Shown one piece after another: positions 34,246-42,342 of a stretch of 64,000 bases of DNA. Below the pieces are notes generated by a model. The model had not been told where the DNA came from and searched no databases. It was given only the letters and a program-made list of their open reading frames with translations. Each line of letters opens with the position of its first letter. The stretch's first letter is position 1. A program made the position numbers and the translations under genes. The DNA is taken from positions 62,001 to 126,000 of the forward strand of contig JAFAFC010000005.1 in the NCBI GenBank assembly GCA_023423715.1. Direction: 5' to 3'. This DNA comes from Bacteroidota bacterium. Lineage in GTDB: Bacteria; Bacteroidota; Bacteroidia; Flavobacteriales; Weeksellaceae.

Positions 34246-37047
34246 ATGAGAAATCAACCTATGGTTACTGAAAATCAAGTCGATATAAAAAAACAAATTT
34301 TCGTAAAAAATGCGCACCTCAATAATTTAAAACATATTGATGTGCTCATTCCGAAAAATAAATTGGTGGTGATTACTGGAGTCTCGGGAAGCGGAAAATC
34401 TTCCCTAGCTTTTGACACCATTTATGCTGAAGGTCAACGTCGTTATGTGGAAAGTTTAAGTTCGTATGCGCGTCAGTTTTTAGGAAAATTAGAAAAACCA
34501 AAAGTAGATGACATTAAAGGTCTCGCGCCTTCAATTGCCATTCAACAGAAAGTAATCTCGTCTAATCCACGATCAACGGTGGGAACTTCAACCGAAGTTT
34601 ACGACTATCTAAAACTTCTTTACGCTCGTATTGGGCGTACTTTTTCGCCTGTTTCTGGCGAAGAAGTAAAAAAAGATTCCGTTTCGGATGTTATTGATTT
34701 TATTCAAGCAGCACCAAAAAATACCATTTTCATCCTCCGAACGCCTTTAGAATTTGAAATTGATTCTTTTCAAGAAAACTTGAACACGCTGAAAGTTTCA
34801 GGTTTTACTCGATTGGAAGTTAATGGAAATATCGCTGGAATTGAAGATTTGGAGAGTTTTGGTTTTGTACCGACAAAAGAAATGGACATCCAATTGGTGA
34901 TTGACCGTTTCTCATACGAAGAAGATGAAAGTTTCCTTCAACGTTTAGCCGATTCTGTACAAATGGCGTTCTATGAAGGTCACGGCTATTGTTCTTTGAA
35001 AAATTCGGACACCGGTGATATCAAAGAATTTTCGAATAAATTCGAAATGGATAGCATTGAATTCTTAGAACCGAATGTTCATTTCTTTAGTTTTAATAAC
35101 CCTTACGGAGCTTGTCCAACGTGTGAAGGCTATGGAAAAGTCATCGGAATTGATGAAGATTTAGTGGTTCCAAACAAATCGCTTTCGGTTTTCGAAGACG
35201 CCATTGCACCTTGGAAAGGCGATTCGATGAGCGAGTGGAAACGTTCTTTTATTAAAAAAGCAGGCGACTTCCCTATCCATAAACCGTATCATCAATTAGA
35301 TAAAGAGCAAAAAGCCTTTTTATGGAAAGGTGATAAATCGAAAAGCTTCCCAGGAATTGATAATTTCTTCCGCATGTTGGAGGAAAATTTGTATAAAATC
35401 CAGTATCGAGTGATGCTTTCTCGCTATCGTGGGAAAACATTGTGTCCCGATTGCGAAGGTTTGCGTTTACGTCCTGAAACAGAATGGGTAAAAATCGATG
35501 GACATACCATTCAATCAATGATTGAGCTACCTTTGGATGAACTTTTACCATTAATTAAAAGTTTGAACCTAAACGAATACGAAGCAACCGTTGCCAAGCG
35601 ATTGGTATACGAAATTGAAACCCGATTGGAGTTTCTTACCAAAGTTGGTTTAGGCTACCTAACCTTGAACCGAACTTCTAATACTCTTTCTGGAGGAGAA
35701 AGTCAAAGAATTAATTTGGCGACAAGTTTAGGAAGTTCGCTGGTAGGTTCTATCTATATTTTGGACGAACCATCGATTGGATTGCACTCTCGTGACACCG
35801 AAAATTTAATTCAAGTCTTAAAAAATCTTCGGGATTTAGGAAATACCGTTATCGTTGTTGAGCATGATGAAGACGTGATGCGAGCGGCAGATTACATAAT
35901 TGATATCGGTCCAGAAGCTGGGTATTTAGGCGGAGAATTGGTTTTTGCAGGTGATTTTAAAGATTTGAAAAAAGCCAATACCCTTACTTCTGAATATTTA
36001 ACGGGAAGATTAGAAATTGAAGTTCCGAAATCGAGACGAAAGCCAAAAGAATGGATTCACGTTAAAGGCGCTCGTGAAAACAACCTGAAGAACATTGATG
36101 TTGACGTTCCACTAGAATCGTTGGTGGTAATTTCTGGCGTTTCAGGTTCTGGAAAATCTACCTTGATGAAGGAAATCCTTACCAATGATATTCAAATTCA
36201 GTTAGGAATGGGTGGTAAAAAAGGAGATTACGATAGCGTTGAGTTCCCTAAAAAACTCATTAAGAATATTGAATTAATCGATCAAAACCCGATTGGAAAA
36301 TCATCTCGATCTAATCCTGTAACCTATTTGAAGGCGTATGATGATATTCGGGATTTATTTTGCAAACAAAAGGGCGCCAAATTATTAGGTTTGAAACCGA
36401 AACATTTCTCTTTCAATGTGGATGGTGGACGATGCGACGAATGTAAAGGTGAAGGCGTTATTACTGTTTCCATGCAATTTATGGCAGATATTGAATTGGA
36501 ATGTGAAACCTGCCACGGAACACGCTTTAAAAACGAAATCCTAGAAGTAAAATTCGACGAAAAAAATATTTCTGATATCCTAAAAATGACGGTTGACGAA
36601 GCCATTGCATTTTTCAGCGATAACAAAGAGGAAAAAATTGTTACCAAACTAAAACCGCTTCAGGAAGTTGGCTTAGGCTATTTGCAGCTTGGACAAAGTT
36701 CTTCTACCCTTTCTGGTGGAGAAGCGCAGCGAGTAAAGCTTGCCTCGTTCTTGGTGAAAGGAGTAACCAACGATAAATCCTTATTTATTTTTGATGAACC
36801 TTCGACTGGATTGCATTTCCATGATATTCAGAAATTATTGAAATCCTTACAAGCTTTGATTAATTTGGGCCATTCCGTTCTCGTAATTGAACATCAGCCT
36901 GATATTATCAAAACGGCGGATTGGATTATCGATATTGGTCCCGAAGCCGGTAAATACGGTGGTGAAGTCGTTTTTGAAGGAACACCGGAAGATTTAGTGA
37001 AAAATAAAAAATCACACACTGCAAAATTTATTGCAGAAAAATTATAA
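34246..37047 (+). CDS. uvrA: Excinuclease ABC subunit A
   Basis: About 933 residues. DNA-damage recognition ATPase of nucleotide excision repair. Two ABC ATPase modules: Walker A GVSGSGKSSLAFDT and GVSGSGKSTLMKE, signatures NTLSGGESQRINLA and STLSGGEAQRVKLA, Walker B IYILDEPSIGLH and LFIFDEPSTGLH. Zinc-binding CxxC pairs occur in CPTCEGYG, CPDCEGLR, CDECKGEG and CETCHGTR. The ATG at 34246 is the first after the predicted start of transcription; the ATG at 34261 (MVTENQVD) is an equally good choice. The ATG at 34189 is upstream of the promoter. Confidence 0.96.
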   Translation: MRNQPMVTENQVDIKKQIFVKNAHLNNLKHIDVLIPKNKLVVITGVSGSGKSSLAFDTIYAEGQRRYVESLSSYARQFLGKLEKPKVDDIKGLAPSIAIQQKVISSNPRSTVGTSTEVYDYLKLLYARIGRTFSPVSGEEVKKDSVSDVIDFIQAAPKNTIFILRTPLEFEIDSFQENLNTLKVSGFTRLEVNGNIAGIEDLESFGFVPTKEMDIQLVIDRFSYEEDESFLQRLADSVQMAFYEGHGYCSLKNSDTGDIKEFSNKFEMDSIEFLEPNVHFFSFNNPYGACPTCEGYGKVIGIDEDLVVPNKSLSVFEDAIAPWKGDSMSEWKRSFIKKAGDFPIHKPYHQLDKEQKAFLWKGDKSKSFPGIDNFFRMLEENLYKIQYRVMLSRYRGKTLCPDCEGLRLRPETEWVKIDGHTIQSMIELPLDELLPLIKSLNLNEYEATVAKRLVYEIETRLEFLTKVGLGYLTLNRTSNTLSGGESQRINLATSLGSSLVGSIYILDEPSIGLHSRDTENLIQVLKNLRDLGNTVIVVEHDEDVMRAADYIIDIGPEAGYLGGELVFAGDFKDLKKANTLTSEYLTGRLEIEVPKSRRKPKEWIHVKGARENNLKNIDVDVPLESLVVISGVSGSGKSTLMKEILTNDIQIQLGMGGKKGDYDSVEFPKKLIKNIELIDQNPIGKSSRSNPVTYLKAYDDIRDLFCKQKGAKLLGLKPKHFSFNVDGGRCDECKGEGVITVSMQFMADIELECETCHGTRFKNEILEVKFDEKNISDILKMTVDEAIAFFSDNKEEKIVTKLKPLQEVGLGYLQLGQSSSTLSGGEAQRVKLASFLVKGVTNDKSLFIFDEPSTGLHFHDIQKLLKSLQALINLGHSVLVIEHQPDIIKTADWIIDIGPEAGKYGGEVVFEGTPEDLVKNKKSHTAKFIAEKL

Positions 37048-37071
37048 CGTACAGATACTTTAAAATCTAGG

Positions 37072-37095
37072 TTTTCCACATTTTTTTGTGGATAA
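37072..37095. other. Head-to-head DnaA-box-like pair after uvrA
   Basis: TTTTCCACA (37072-37080, one mismatch) and TGTGGATAA (37087-37095, an exact reverse complement of the DnaA box TTATCCACA) face each other across six T. The same sequence can fold as CCACA...TGTGG and might help end uvrA transcripts. Only one pair is present, so it is not by itself an origin. Confidence 0.4.
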
Positions 37096-37120
37096 CGTGT
37101 TAATTTTAACATTTAATTCA

Positions 37121-37150
37121 TTTGAAGTTTCATTTTATTTTCTATATTTG
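37121..37150 (+). promoter_or_regulatory. Strong Bacteroidota-type promoter of a short transcript
   Basis: TTTG at 37121-37124, an 18-nt spacer, then TATATTTG at 37143-37150. Both elements match the -33 and -7 consensus exactly, the best promoter in the window. Confidence 0.7.
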
Positions 37151-37168
37151 AGTAACAAATGATTCGAA

Positions 37169-37234
37169 ATGGATATCAAACTGTCCTTTGAAATTGAAAA
37201 AGTAATCAACGAATTAAACTTGAATAAGATTTAA
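37169..37234 (+). CDS. Candidate micro-ORF, 21 residues
   Basis: ATG to TAA, starting MDIKLSFEIEKV and ending NLNKI, with a charged helical pattern. The stop is at the foot of the terminator stem. No Shine-Dalgarno sequence is visible, but this genome rarely shows one. Coding status uncertain. Confidence 0.35.
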   Translation: MDIKLSFEIEKVINELNLNKI

Positions 37235-37262
37235 GCATAGCATTGTCGGCTATGCTTTTTTT
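37234..37262 (+). terminator. Terminator of the short transcript
   Basis: AGCATAGC (37234-37241), loop ATTGTCG, GCTATGCT (37249-37256), followed by a T-run. Perfect 8-bp stem. Confidence 0.85.
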
Positions 37263-37300
37263 GTGATGTATAACTAAAAAAATGAGATGTTTTATCTACT

Positions 37301-37333
37301 GAGTCTGCTTCTAAAGAGTAGGCTCTTTTTTTT
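37301..37333 (+). terminator. Second terminator hairpin upstream of the lipoprotein gene
   Basis: GAGTCTGCT pairs with AGTAGGCTC (two G-U pairs, loop of 7), followed by eight T. It lies about 40 nt after the previous terminator with no obvious promoter between them, so it may catch read-through. The rest of 37334-37437 holds nothing I recognise. Confidence 0.65.
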
Positions 37334-37437
37334 GCCTAAACTTGAAATTCTAAAACTATTCAGGAAAATTACAAAAAATCAATTCCCTATTTTGGCACCT
37401 TACTTGAATTTCAAAACCGAATTTAAAAATATTTGAT

Positions 37438-37839
37438 ATGAAAAATTTGATGAAAGTATTGGCAACCCTAGTCGTTTTAGCCATGAGTGCTGTTGTTTTT
37501 ACAGCGTGTTCTAATGATGATGATCCAGCAGATAATGATTTCTTCGCAGGAACTTACAAAGGAAAAGTATCATACAACACAGGAACAGCAACTGGAAACA
37601 TTTCATCCGATGATGGAAGCGTTTTTGTGACTAAGATCGCAAGTGGAACAAAATACAACTTTGCATTTTCTAACGGAATACCAGATTTGGTAGGTGTTGA
37701 GTTTGAGAAAAAAGGCGACAACACGTTAGTAAGTGTGGGAGCAACAGAAGCAGAATTTATTAGAATTGACAACAAAAACCTAAACATGGTTTACAGAAAA
37801 GACGGTAAAACATGGACAGCAACTACAACTAGAAACTAA
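37438..37839 (+). CDS. Small lipoprotein of unknown function
   Basis: 133 residues. Lipoprotein signal with lipobox VFTAC (Cys24) followed by SNDDDPADND, the acidic stretch after the lipidated Cys often seen in exported Bacteroidota lipoproteins. The mature domain of about 100 residues looks beta-rich (GTYKGKVSYNTGTATGN, TKYNFAFSNGIPDLVGVEFEKKG). No family recognised. It has its own terminator. Confidence 0.75.
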   Translation: MKNLMKVLATLVVLAMSAVVFTACSNDDDPADNDFFAGTYKGKVSYNTGTATGNISSDDGSVFVTKIASGTKYNFAFSNGIPDLVGVEFEKKGDNTLVSVGATEAEFIRIDNKNLNMVYRKDGKTWTATTTRN

Positions 37840-37860
37840 AAACCATATTCTAAATAGGAG

Positions 37861-37888
37861 AACCTGATTTTTTAATCAGGTTTTTTTT
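37861..37888 (+). terminator. Terminator of the lipoprotein gene
   Basis: AACCTGATT, loop TTTT, AATCAGGTT and a T-run. Confidence 0.9.
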
Positions 37889-37913
37889 ATGCTTTTTCAA
37901 TTTATTTCAACAA

Positions 37914-37939
37914 AAAAGCAGCTTGAGAAAGCTGCTTTT
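37914..37939 (-). terminator. Terminator of the M28 peptidase gene
   Basis: AAAAGCAGCTT, loop GAGA, AAGCTGCTTTT; A/T flanks on both sides, 20 nt from the peptidase stop. Confidence 0.8.
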
Positions 37940-37958
37940 ATATGATAACGAACGAATA

Positions 37959-38978
37959 TTAACGGGTATTTTTTCCGTCAACAATAATTCGATCTTTTCT
38001 ATTGGCCAATTCCCAAGCCGTTGCAAAAACCAACTTCGCTCTTTTTTCCAATAAAGGATAATCAATTTTATCTGGTGTATCCGTCGGTTTGTGGTAATCC
38101 TCGTGGATTCCATCAAAATAGAATGCTACCGGAATATTGTTCTTTGCAAAGTTGTAGTGATCCGAACGGTAATACAAACGCATTGGATCTTTTGGATCGT
38201 CGTATTTGTAATTCAGCTCCAGATTTACGGTTGTTTTGTTTGCATTTTCATTAATTTTTTTCAATTCTGAGCTCAACATTTCAGATCCAATAACATACAC
38301 ATAATCTTTCCCTCTATTTTCTGGATCATCACGACCAATCATGTCAATATTTAAATTAGCAACCGTTTTATCCAATGGGAAAATTGGGAACTTTGAATAG
38401 TAATCAGAGCCCAATAAACCATGCTCTTCACCCGTTACCAAAAGGAATAAAATAGAACGCTTTGGTCCTTTACCCGCTTTCTTTGCACTTTGGAACGCTT
38501 CCGCCAACTCCATTACCGCAACCGTTCCCGAACCGTCGTCATCCGCTCCTGGATAAACCACGCCTTTTTTCGTTCCCACATGATCGTAATGAGCCGAAAT
38601 AACAATCACCTCATCAGGATGTTCAGAACCTTCGATGTATGCTAAAATATTTTCTGATTCCGGCAAAGTCGTTCTTCCCGTTTTCAAATATTCCGAAGGA
38701 ACTTTTTGGAAATACGAAGACATCGTTGGTGGATGCCCAATTCCTCTTTCTTTATAGTATTTTGTGATATAGGCCGCTGCTTTTTTCATTCCTTCGCTGC
38801 CCGTATCACGTCCTTGCATTTCGTTGGATGCAACAACATACAAGTTTTTCTTAAGCTCGTCTGCCTTAATTGTTGAAATTGTTTTTTTAAACGCCGAACC
38901 GTCTAAACCATAATTTACAGCGCAACTTTGCATCAATGCAAAAGCAGCAGCTCCCAAGATAATTTTTGAATACTTCAT
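37959..38978 (-). CDS. M28 family zinc metallopeptidase, probable lipoprotein
   Basis: 339 residues. The lipoprotein-type signal ends at MQSC (Cys19). The M28 zinc ligands are all visible in order: His in SAHYDHVG, Asp in GADDDGSG, the Glu pair in TGEEHGLLGS, Asp in NIDMIGRDD and His in EDYHKPTDT. Members are aminopeptidases or glutamate-carboxypeptidase-like enzymes that release amino acids from peptides outside the cytoplasm. It is monocistronic, with terminators on both sides of the convergent gap. Confidence 0.9.
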   Translation of the reverse strand: MKYSKIILGAAAFALMQSCAVNYGLDGSAFKKTISTIKADELKKNLYVVASNEMQGRDTGSEGMKKAAAYITKYYKERGIGHPPTMSSYFQKVPSEYLKTGRTTLPESENILAYIEGSEHPDEVIVISAHYDHVGTKKGVVYPGADDDGSGTVAVMELAEAFQSAKKAGKGPKRSILFLLVTGEEHGLLGSDYYSKFPIFPLDKTVANLNIDMIGRDDPENRGKDYVYVIGSEMLSSELKKINENANKTTVNLELNYKYDDPKDPMRLYYRSDHYNFAKNNIPVAFYFDGIHEDYHKPTDTPDKIDYPLLEKRAKLVFATAWELANRKDRIIVDGKNTR

Positions 38979-39200
38979 ATACTGTGATTGTTTTTATCGA
39001 ATTCTATCGAGTGATAGGTCACGAAAATAAGCAAAAATGTTACAAATAAAAATACAAATGGAGAAAAATAATCTTTTTTCATTCTCAAATTCTAAATAAA
39101 AGTGAAATCTTTTTAAGATATATTGAAAAATCATTTCTATTTTTTCTTCTGAATAATTATCTCGAAATTTGCAGTTCGTCCCAAAATAAAGAACCCATTC

Positions 39201-41315
39201 ATGAAGTTGTGTATTGCAGAAAAACCAAGTGTTGCCCGAGATATCGCCAAAGTTTTAGGTGCTACCACCTCCAAACAAGGCTATATGGAAGGAAACGGCT
39301 ATTGGGTAACGTGGACGTTTGGGCATTTGTGCACCCTAAAAGAGCCACATGATTACGCTCCTGAGCTTAAATCTTGGAATCTTATCTTTCTCCCGATTAT
39401 TCCGAAAAACTTTGGAATTAAAGTCATAGACAATCCTGGCGTTCAACGCCAATTTGAAGTCATTGAAAAACTAGTGGAAGACTGCGAAGAAGTCATTAAT
39501 TGTGGGGATGCTGGACAAGAAGGAGAATTAATCCAGCGTTGGGTTTTGCAGAAAGCAAAAAACAAGAAACCCATGAAACGCTTGTGGATTTCGTCCCTAA
39601 CCGAAGATGCCATTATTGAAGGATTTGAAAATCTTAAACCTGCGGAGAACTATCAAAATCTCTATTTAGCAGGAAATGCTCGAGCCATTGGCGATTGGCT
39701 GTTAGGCATTAATGCGACGCGGCTTTTTACGAAGAAGTTTGGCGCCAATAAAGCTGTTTTATCCATTGGACGAGTTCAAACACCGACTTTAGCGATGTTG
39801 GTTCAAAGACAAAAAGAAATTAACGCTTTTCAATCGGAAGAATATTGGGAACTGAAAACACAGTATCGAGATGTGATTTTCAATGCGGCTATCGATCGAC
39901 TAAAAACATTAGATCGAGCCGAAAAAGGTTTGGATTATCTAAAACAAAATCCTTTTGAAATTGTTGGTTTCGAAATCAAAGAAGGAAAAGAAAAAAATCC
40001 GCGTTTGTTTGATTTGACCGGACTTCAAGTTGAAGCCAATAAAAAATATGGGTACTCCGCAGAACATACGCTAAATTATATTCAAAGTTTATACGAAAAA
40101 AAGCATGTGACCTATCCGCGTGTGGACACCACGTACCTTTCTGAGAATTTGCATCCTAAAATTGGAGGAATTTTACGAAGCATGAAAATTTATCAAACTT
40201 TGGTTTCCCCTTTATTAGAAGCGCCTATCCCAAAAACCAAAGCTGTTTTTGATGATACCAAAGTCACCGATCACCACGCGATTATTCCAACTGAAATTCC
40301 GCCTGGGCAGAATTTAACCAAGGAAGAAAAGTTGGTTTATGATTTAATTGCACGACGTTTTATTGCTGTTTTTTATCCAGAATGTAAGATTTCGAACACG
40401 TTGGTTGAAGCGCAAGTTGGCACCATTCCTTTTAAAGCTAGTGGAAAGCAAATTTTAGAACCTGGTTGGCGTCTTGTGTACGAAAAAGACAAAAAAGAAA
40501 GCTCGGACAAGGAAAAAGATGAAGAGCAAAATATTCCAGCGTTTGAAGTTGATGAATCTGGGCCGCACGAACCGTTTATTCATCAAGGAAAAACAACACC
40601 TCCAAAACCATACACCGAAGCAACTTTGCTGCGAGCGATGGAAACGGCAGGAAAGCAAGTGGAAGACGAAGAACTTCGTGAAATGTTGAAAAATAACGGT
40701 ATTGGACGGCCTTCTACCCGAGCGAATATTATTGAAACCCTTTTCAAACGAAAATACATCGAGAAGAAAAAGAAAAATCTTCTTGCTACCTCCACAGGAA
40801 TTGAGTTGATAGATACCATCGAAGATGAACTTTTGAAAAGTCCAGAACTTACCGGAGAATGGGAATTTAAACTTCGAAAAATTGAAAAAGGCGAATATGA
40901 AGCCAATGATTTTAAAGACGAACTCATCCAAATGGTAACCAACCTTACCCAAAAAGTTATCAGCGGAAAAGGTCGAATGATTAGTATTCAAGAGGAAAAC
41001 AAAAAGGTAGAACCAACTAAAAAACTGCGCGAAAAGAAAGTTGCTCCGGAATTTATTTGGGAAGATACTTCTTGTCCAAAATGTAAAAATTCGGCTTTAG
41101 TTAAAGGAAAAACCGCGTATGGATGTACCGATTTTAAAAATTGTGGTTTCAAAATTCCTTTTATGGTTTATGGAAAAAAACTTTCGGAAAAGCAGATGCA
41201 AGATTTGGTTTTAAAAGGAAAAACCTCAAAATTAAAAGGTTTTACAGAGAATCCGTTTAACCTTTCGGAAGGAATTTTAGTTTGGGATGATTTATTTAAT
41301 TTACGAATTACATAA
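39201..41315 (+). CDS. topB: DNA topoisomerase III (type IA)
   Basis: 704 residues. Toprim domain at the N-terminus (CIAEKPSVARDIAKVLG, NCGDAGQEGELIQRWV), catalytic Tyr in VTYPRVDTTYLS, and the type IA core (SIGRVQTPTLAMLVQRQ, NNGIGRPSTRANIIETL). A C-terminal zinc-finger-type module follows (CPKCKNSALVKGKTAYGC...NCGFKIPF). It relaxes negative supercoils and decatenates DNA. The 222-nt gap upstream (38979-39200), shared with the divergent peptidase, shows a small CTATC...GATAG palindrome but no clear promoter. Confidence 0.94.
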   Translation: MKLCIAEKPSVARDIAKVLGATTSKQGYMEGNGYWVTWTFGHLCTLKEPHDYAPELKSWNLIFLPIIPKNFGIKVIDNPGVQRQFEVIEKLVEDCEEVINCGDAGQEGELIQRWVLQKAKNKKPMKRLWISSLTEDAIIEGFENLKPAENYQNLYLAGNARAIGDWLLGINATRLFTKKFGANKAVLSIGRVQTPTLAMLVQRQKEINAFQSEEYWELKTQYRDVIFNAAIDRLKTLDRAEKGLDYLKQNPFEIVGFEIKEGKEKNPRLFDLTGLQVEANKKYGYSAEHTLNYIQSLYEKKHVTYPRVDTTYLSENLHPKIGGILRSMKIYQTLVSPLLEAPIPKTKAVFDDTKVTDHHAIIPTEIPPGQNLTKEEKLVYDLIARRFIAVFYPECKISNTLVEAQVGTIPFKASGKQILEPGWRLVYEKDKKESSDKEKDEEQNIPAFEVDESGPHEPFIHQGKTTPPKPYTEATLLRAMETAGKQVEDEELREMLKNNGIGRPSTRANIIETLFKRKYIEKKKKNLLATSTGIELIDTIEDELLKSPELTGEWEFKLRKIEKGEYEANDFKDELIQMVTNLTQKVISGKGRMISIQEENKKVEPTKKLREKKVAPEFIWEDTSCPKCKNSALVKGKTAYGCTDFKNCGFKIPFMVYGKKLSEKQMQDLVLKGKTSKLKGFTENPFNLSEGILVWDDLFNLRIT

Positions 41316-41347
41316 ATTAGCAATACTTTTATTATCAAAATAACACG

Positions 41348-42301
41348 ATGCCAAGACCCAATTCTCAAGCAATTAATAATCCACAAAACGTCACCGACTA
41401 TCCAAATAACAACACCTTTTTTCTGGTTTGGAAATTAAAGTCGGATACAAAAGCTCCAATAGTAAAAGCTGTTTTTCAACGTATTTGTGCGTTGGTTATT
41501 AATCTCAATAATTCGATTTCTGATCGTTTTCCTGATGCGAAAGCGAGTGTAGTTTTAGGAATTGGTTACGACGCGTGGTTGCAATTAGACCTTCCAAAGC
41601 CACTTCCCAAAGAATTGAAGCCTTTTGACGAAATTAAAGGCAAAAAACATACAGCTGTTTCTACGCCAGGAGATTTGCATTTCCACATTCGATGCGATGA
41701 AAAAAGCCTTGCTTATGATTTGGCTACAACCATTAGTGGATTTTTAACCGAGGTTGCCGATTGCATTGTAGAAGTTCAAGGTTTTCGTTATTGGGATAGT
41801 CGTTCAATTCTCGGTTTTGTAGATGGAACCGAAAATCCGCACGGAGCCGATCGGTCATTTTTTGCAGTTGTGGACAAAGAAGACCCTACCTACGCTGGCG
41901 GAAGTTATGTTTTTGTTCAAAAATATGTGCATGATTTGGTTGCGTGGCGCAATCTTCCGGTGTCGGAACAAGAAAAAGTTATTGGGCGAAGCAAAGATCA
42001 TGATGTTGAAATGACGGACGAAGAGAAACCGAAAAACTCACACAGTGCTTTAGCCAATGTTGGTGATGATTTAAAGGTCGTTCGTGACAACATGCCTTTT
42101 GGAAACACCAGTACTAACGAGATGGGAACGTATTTCATTTGTTATGCGAGCACCTTTTCCACGGTAGAGAAAATGCTAACGAAAATGTTTATTGGCGATC
42201 CTCCAGGAAATTACGATCGTATTTTAGATTTCAGTACAGCCAAAACAGGAACTTTATTTTTCGCACCAAGTTTGGATATGCTGGATGATTTTTCAGGATA
42301 A
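41348..42301 (+). CDS. DyP-type haem peroxidase
   Basis: 317 residues, of the YfeX-like class by length. The GxxDG signature appears as GFVDGTENPHG (about 158-168), the proximal His lies in NSHSALAN, and the distal Arg in VVRDNMPFG. No signal peptide, so cytoplasmic. DyP enzymes oxidise dyes and porphyrins with H2O2. It is 32 nt after topB on the same strand; no functional link is evident. Confidence 0.92.
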   Translation: MPRPNSQAINNPQNVTDYPNNNTFFLVWKLKSDTKAPIVKAVFQRICALVINLNNSISDRFPDAKASVVLGIGYDAWLQLDLPKPLPKELKPFDEIKGKKHTAVSTPGDLHFHIRCDEKSLAYDLATTISGFLTEVADCIVEVQGFRYWDSRSILGFVDGTENPHGADRSFFAVVDKEDPTYAGGSYVFVQKYVHDLVAWRNLPVSEQEKVIGRSKDHDVEMTDEEKPKNSHSALANVGDDLKVVRDNMPFGNTSTNEMGTYFICYASTFSTVEKMLTKMFIGDPPGNYDRILDFSTAKTGTLFFAPSLDMLDDFSG

Positions 42302-42342
42302 TCCCTGTTTTATTCATTCATAAAAATCACATTGACTTTTCT

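Larger units (their letters stand above)
37156..37262 (+). ncRNA. Candidate small RNA or micro-mRNA (about 105 nt)
   Basis: Bounded by the strong promoter at 37121-37150 and an intrinsic terminator at 37234-37262. It includes a 10-codon ORF (37159) and an overlapping 21-codon ORF (37169-37234). The predicted length and the clean ends fit a small regulatory RNA; the family was not recognised. Confidence 0.5.

Noticed and set aside
37072..37437. Chromosomal origin of replication
   Set aside because: Only one pair of DnaA-box-like sites, no dnaA/dnaN or other origin-linked genes, and no clear change in gene-strand bias.
40455..40991. 178-codon minus-strand ORF
   Set aside because: Lies antisense inside topB, composed of Phe/Arg-rich low-complexity sequence with no promoter or family pattern.
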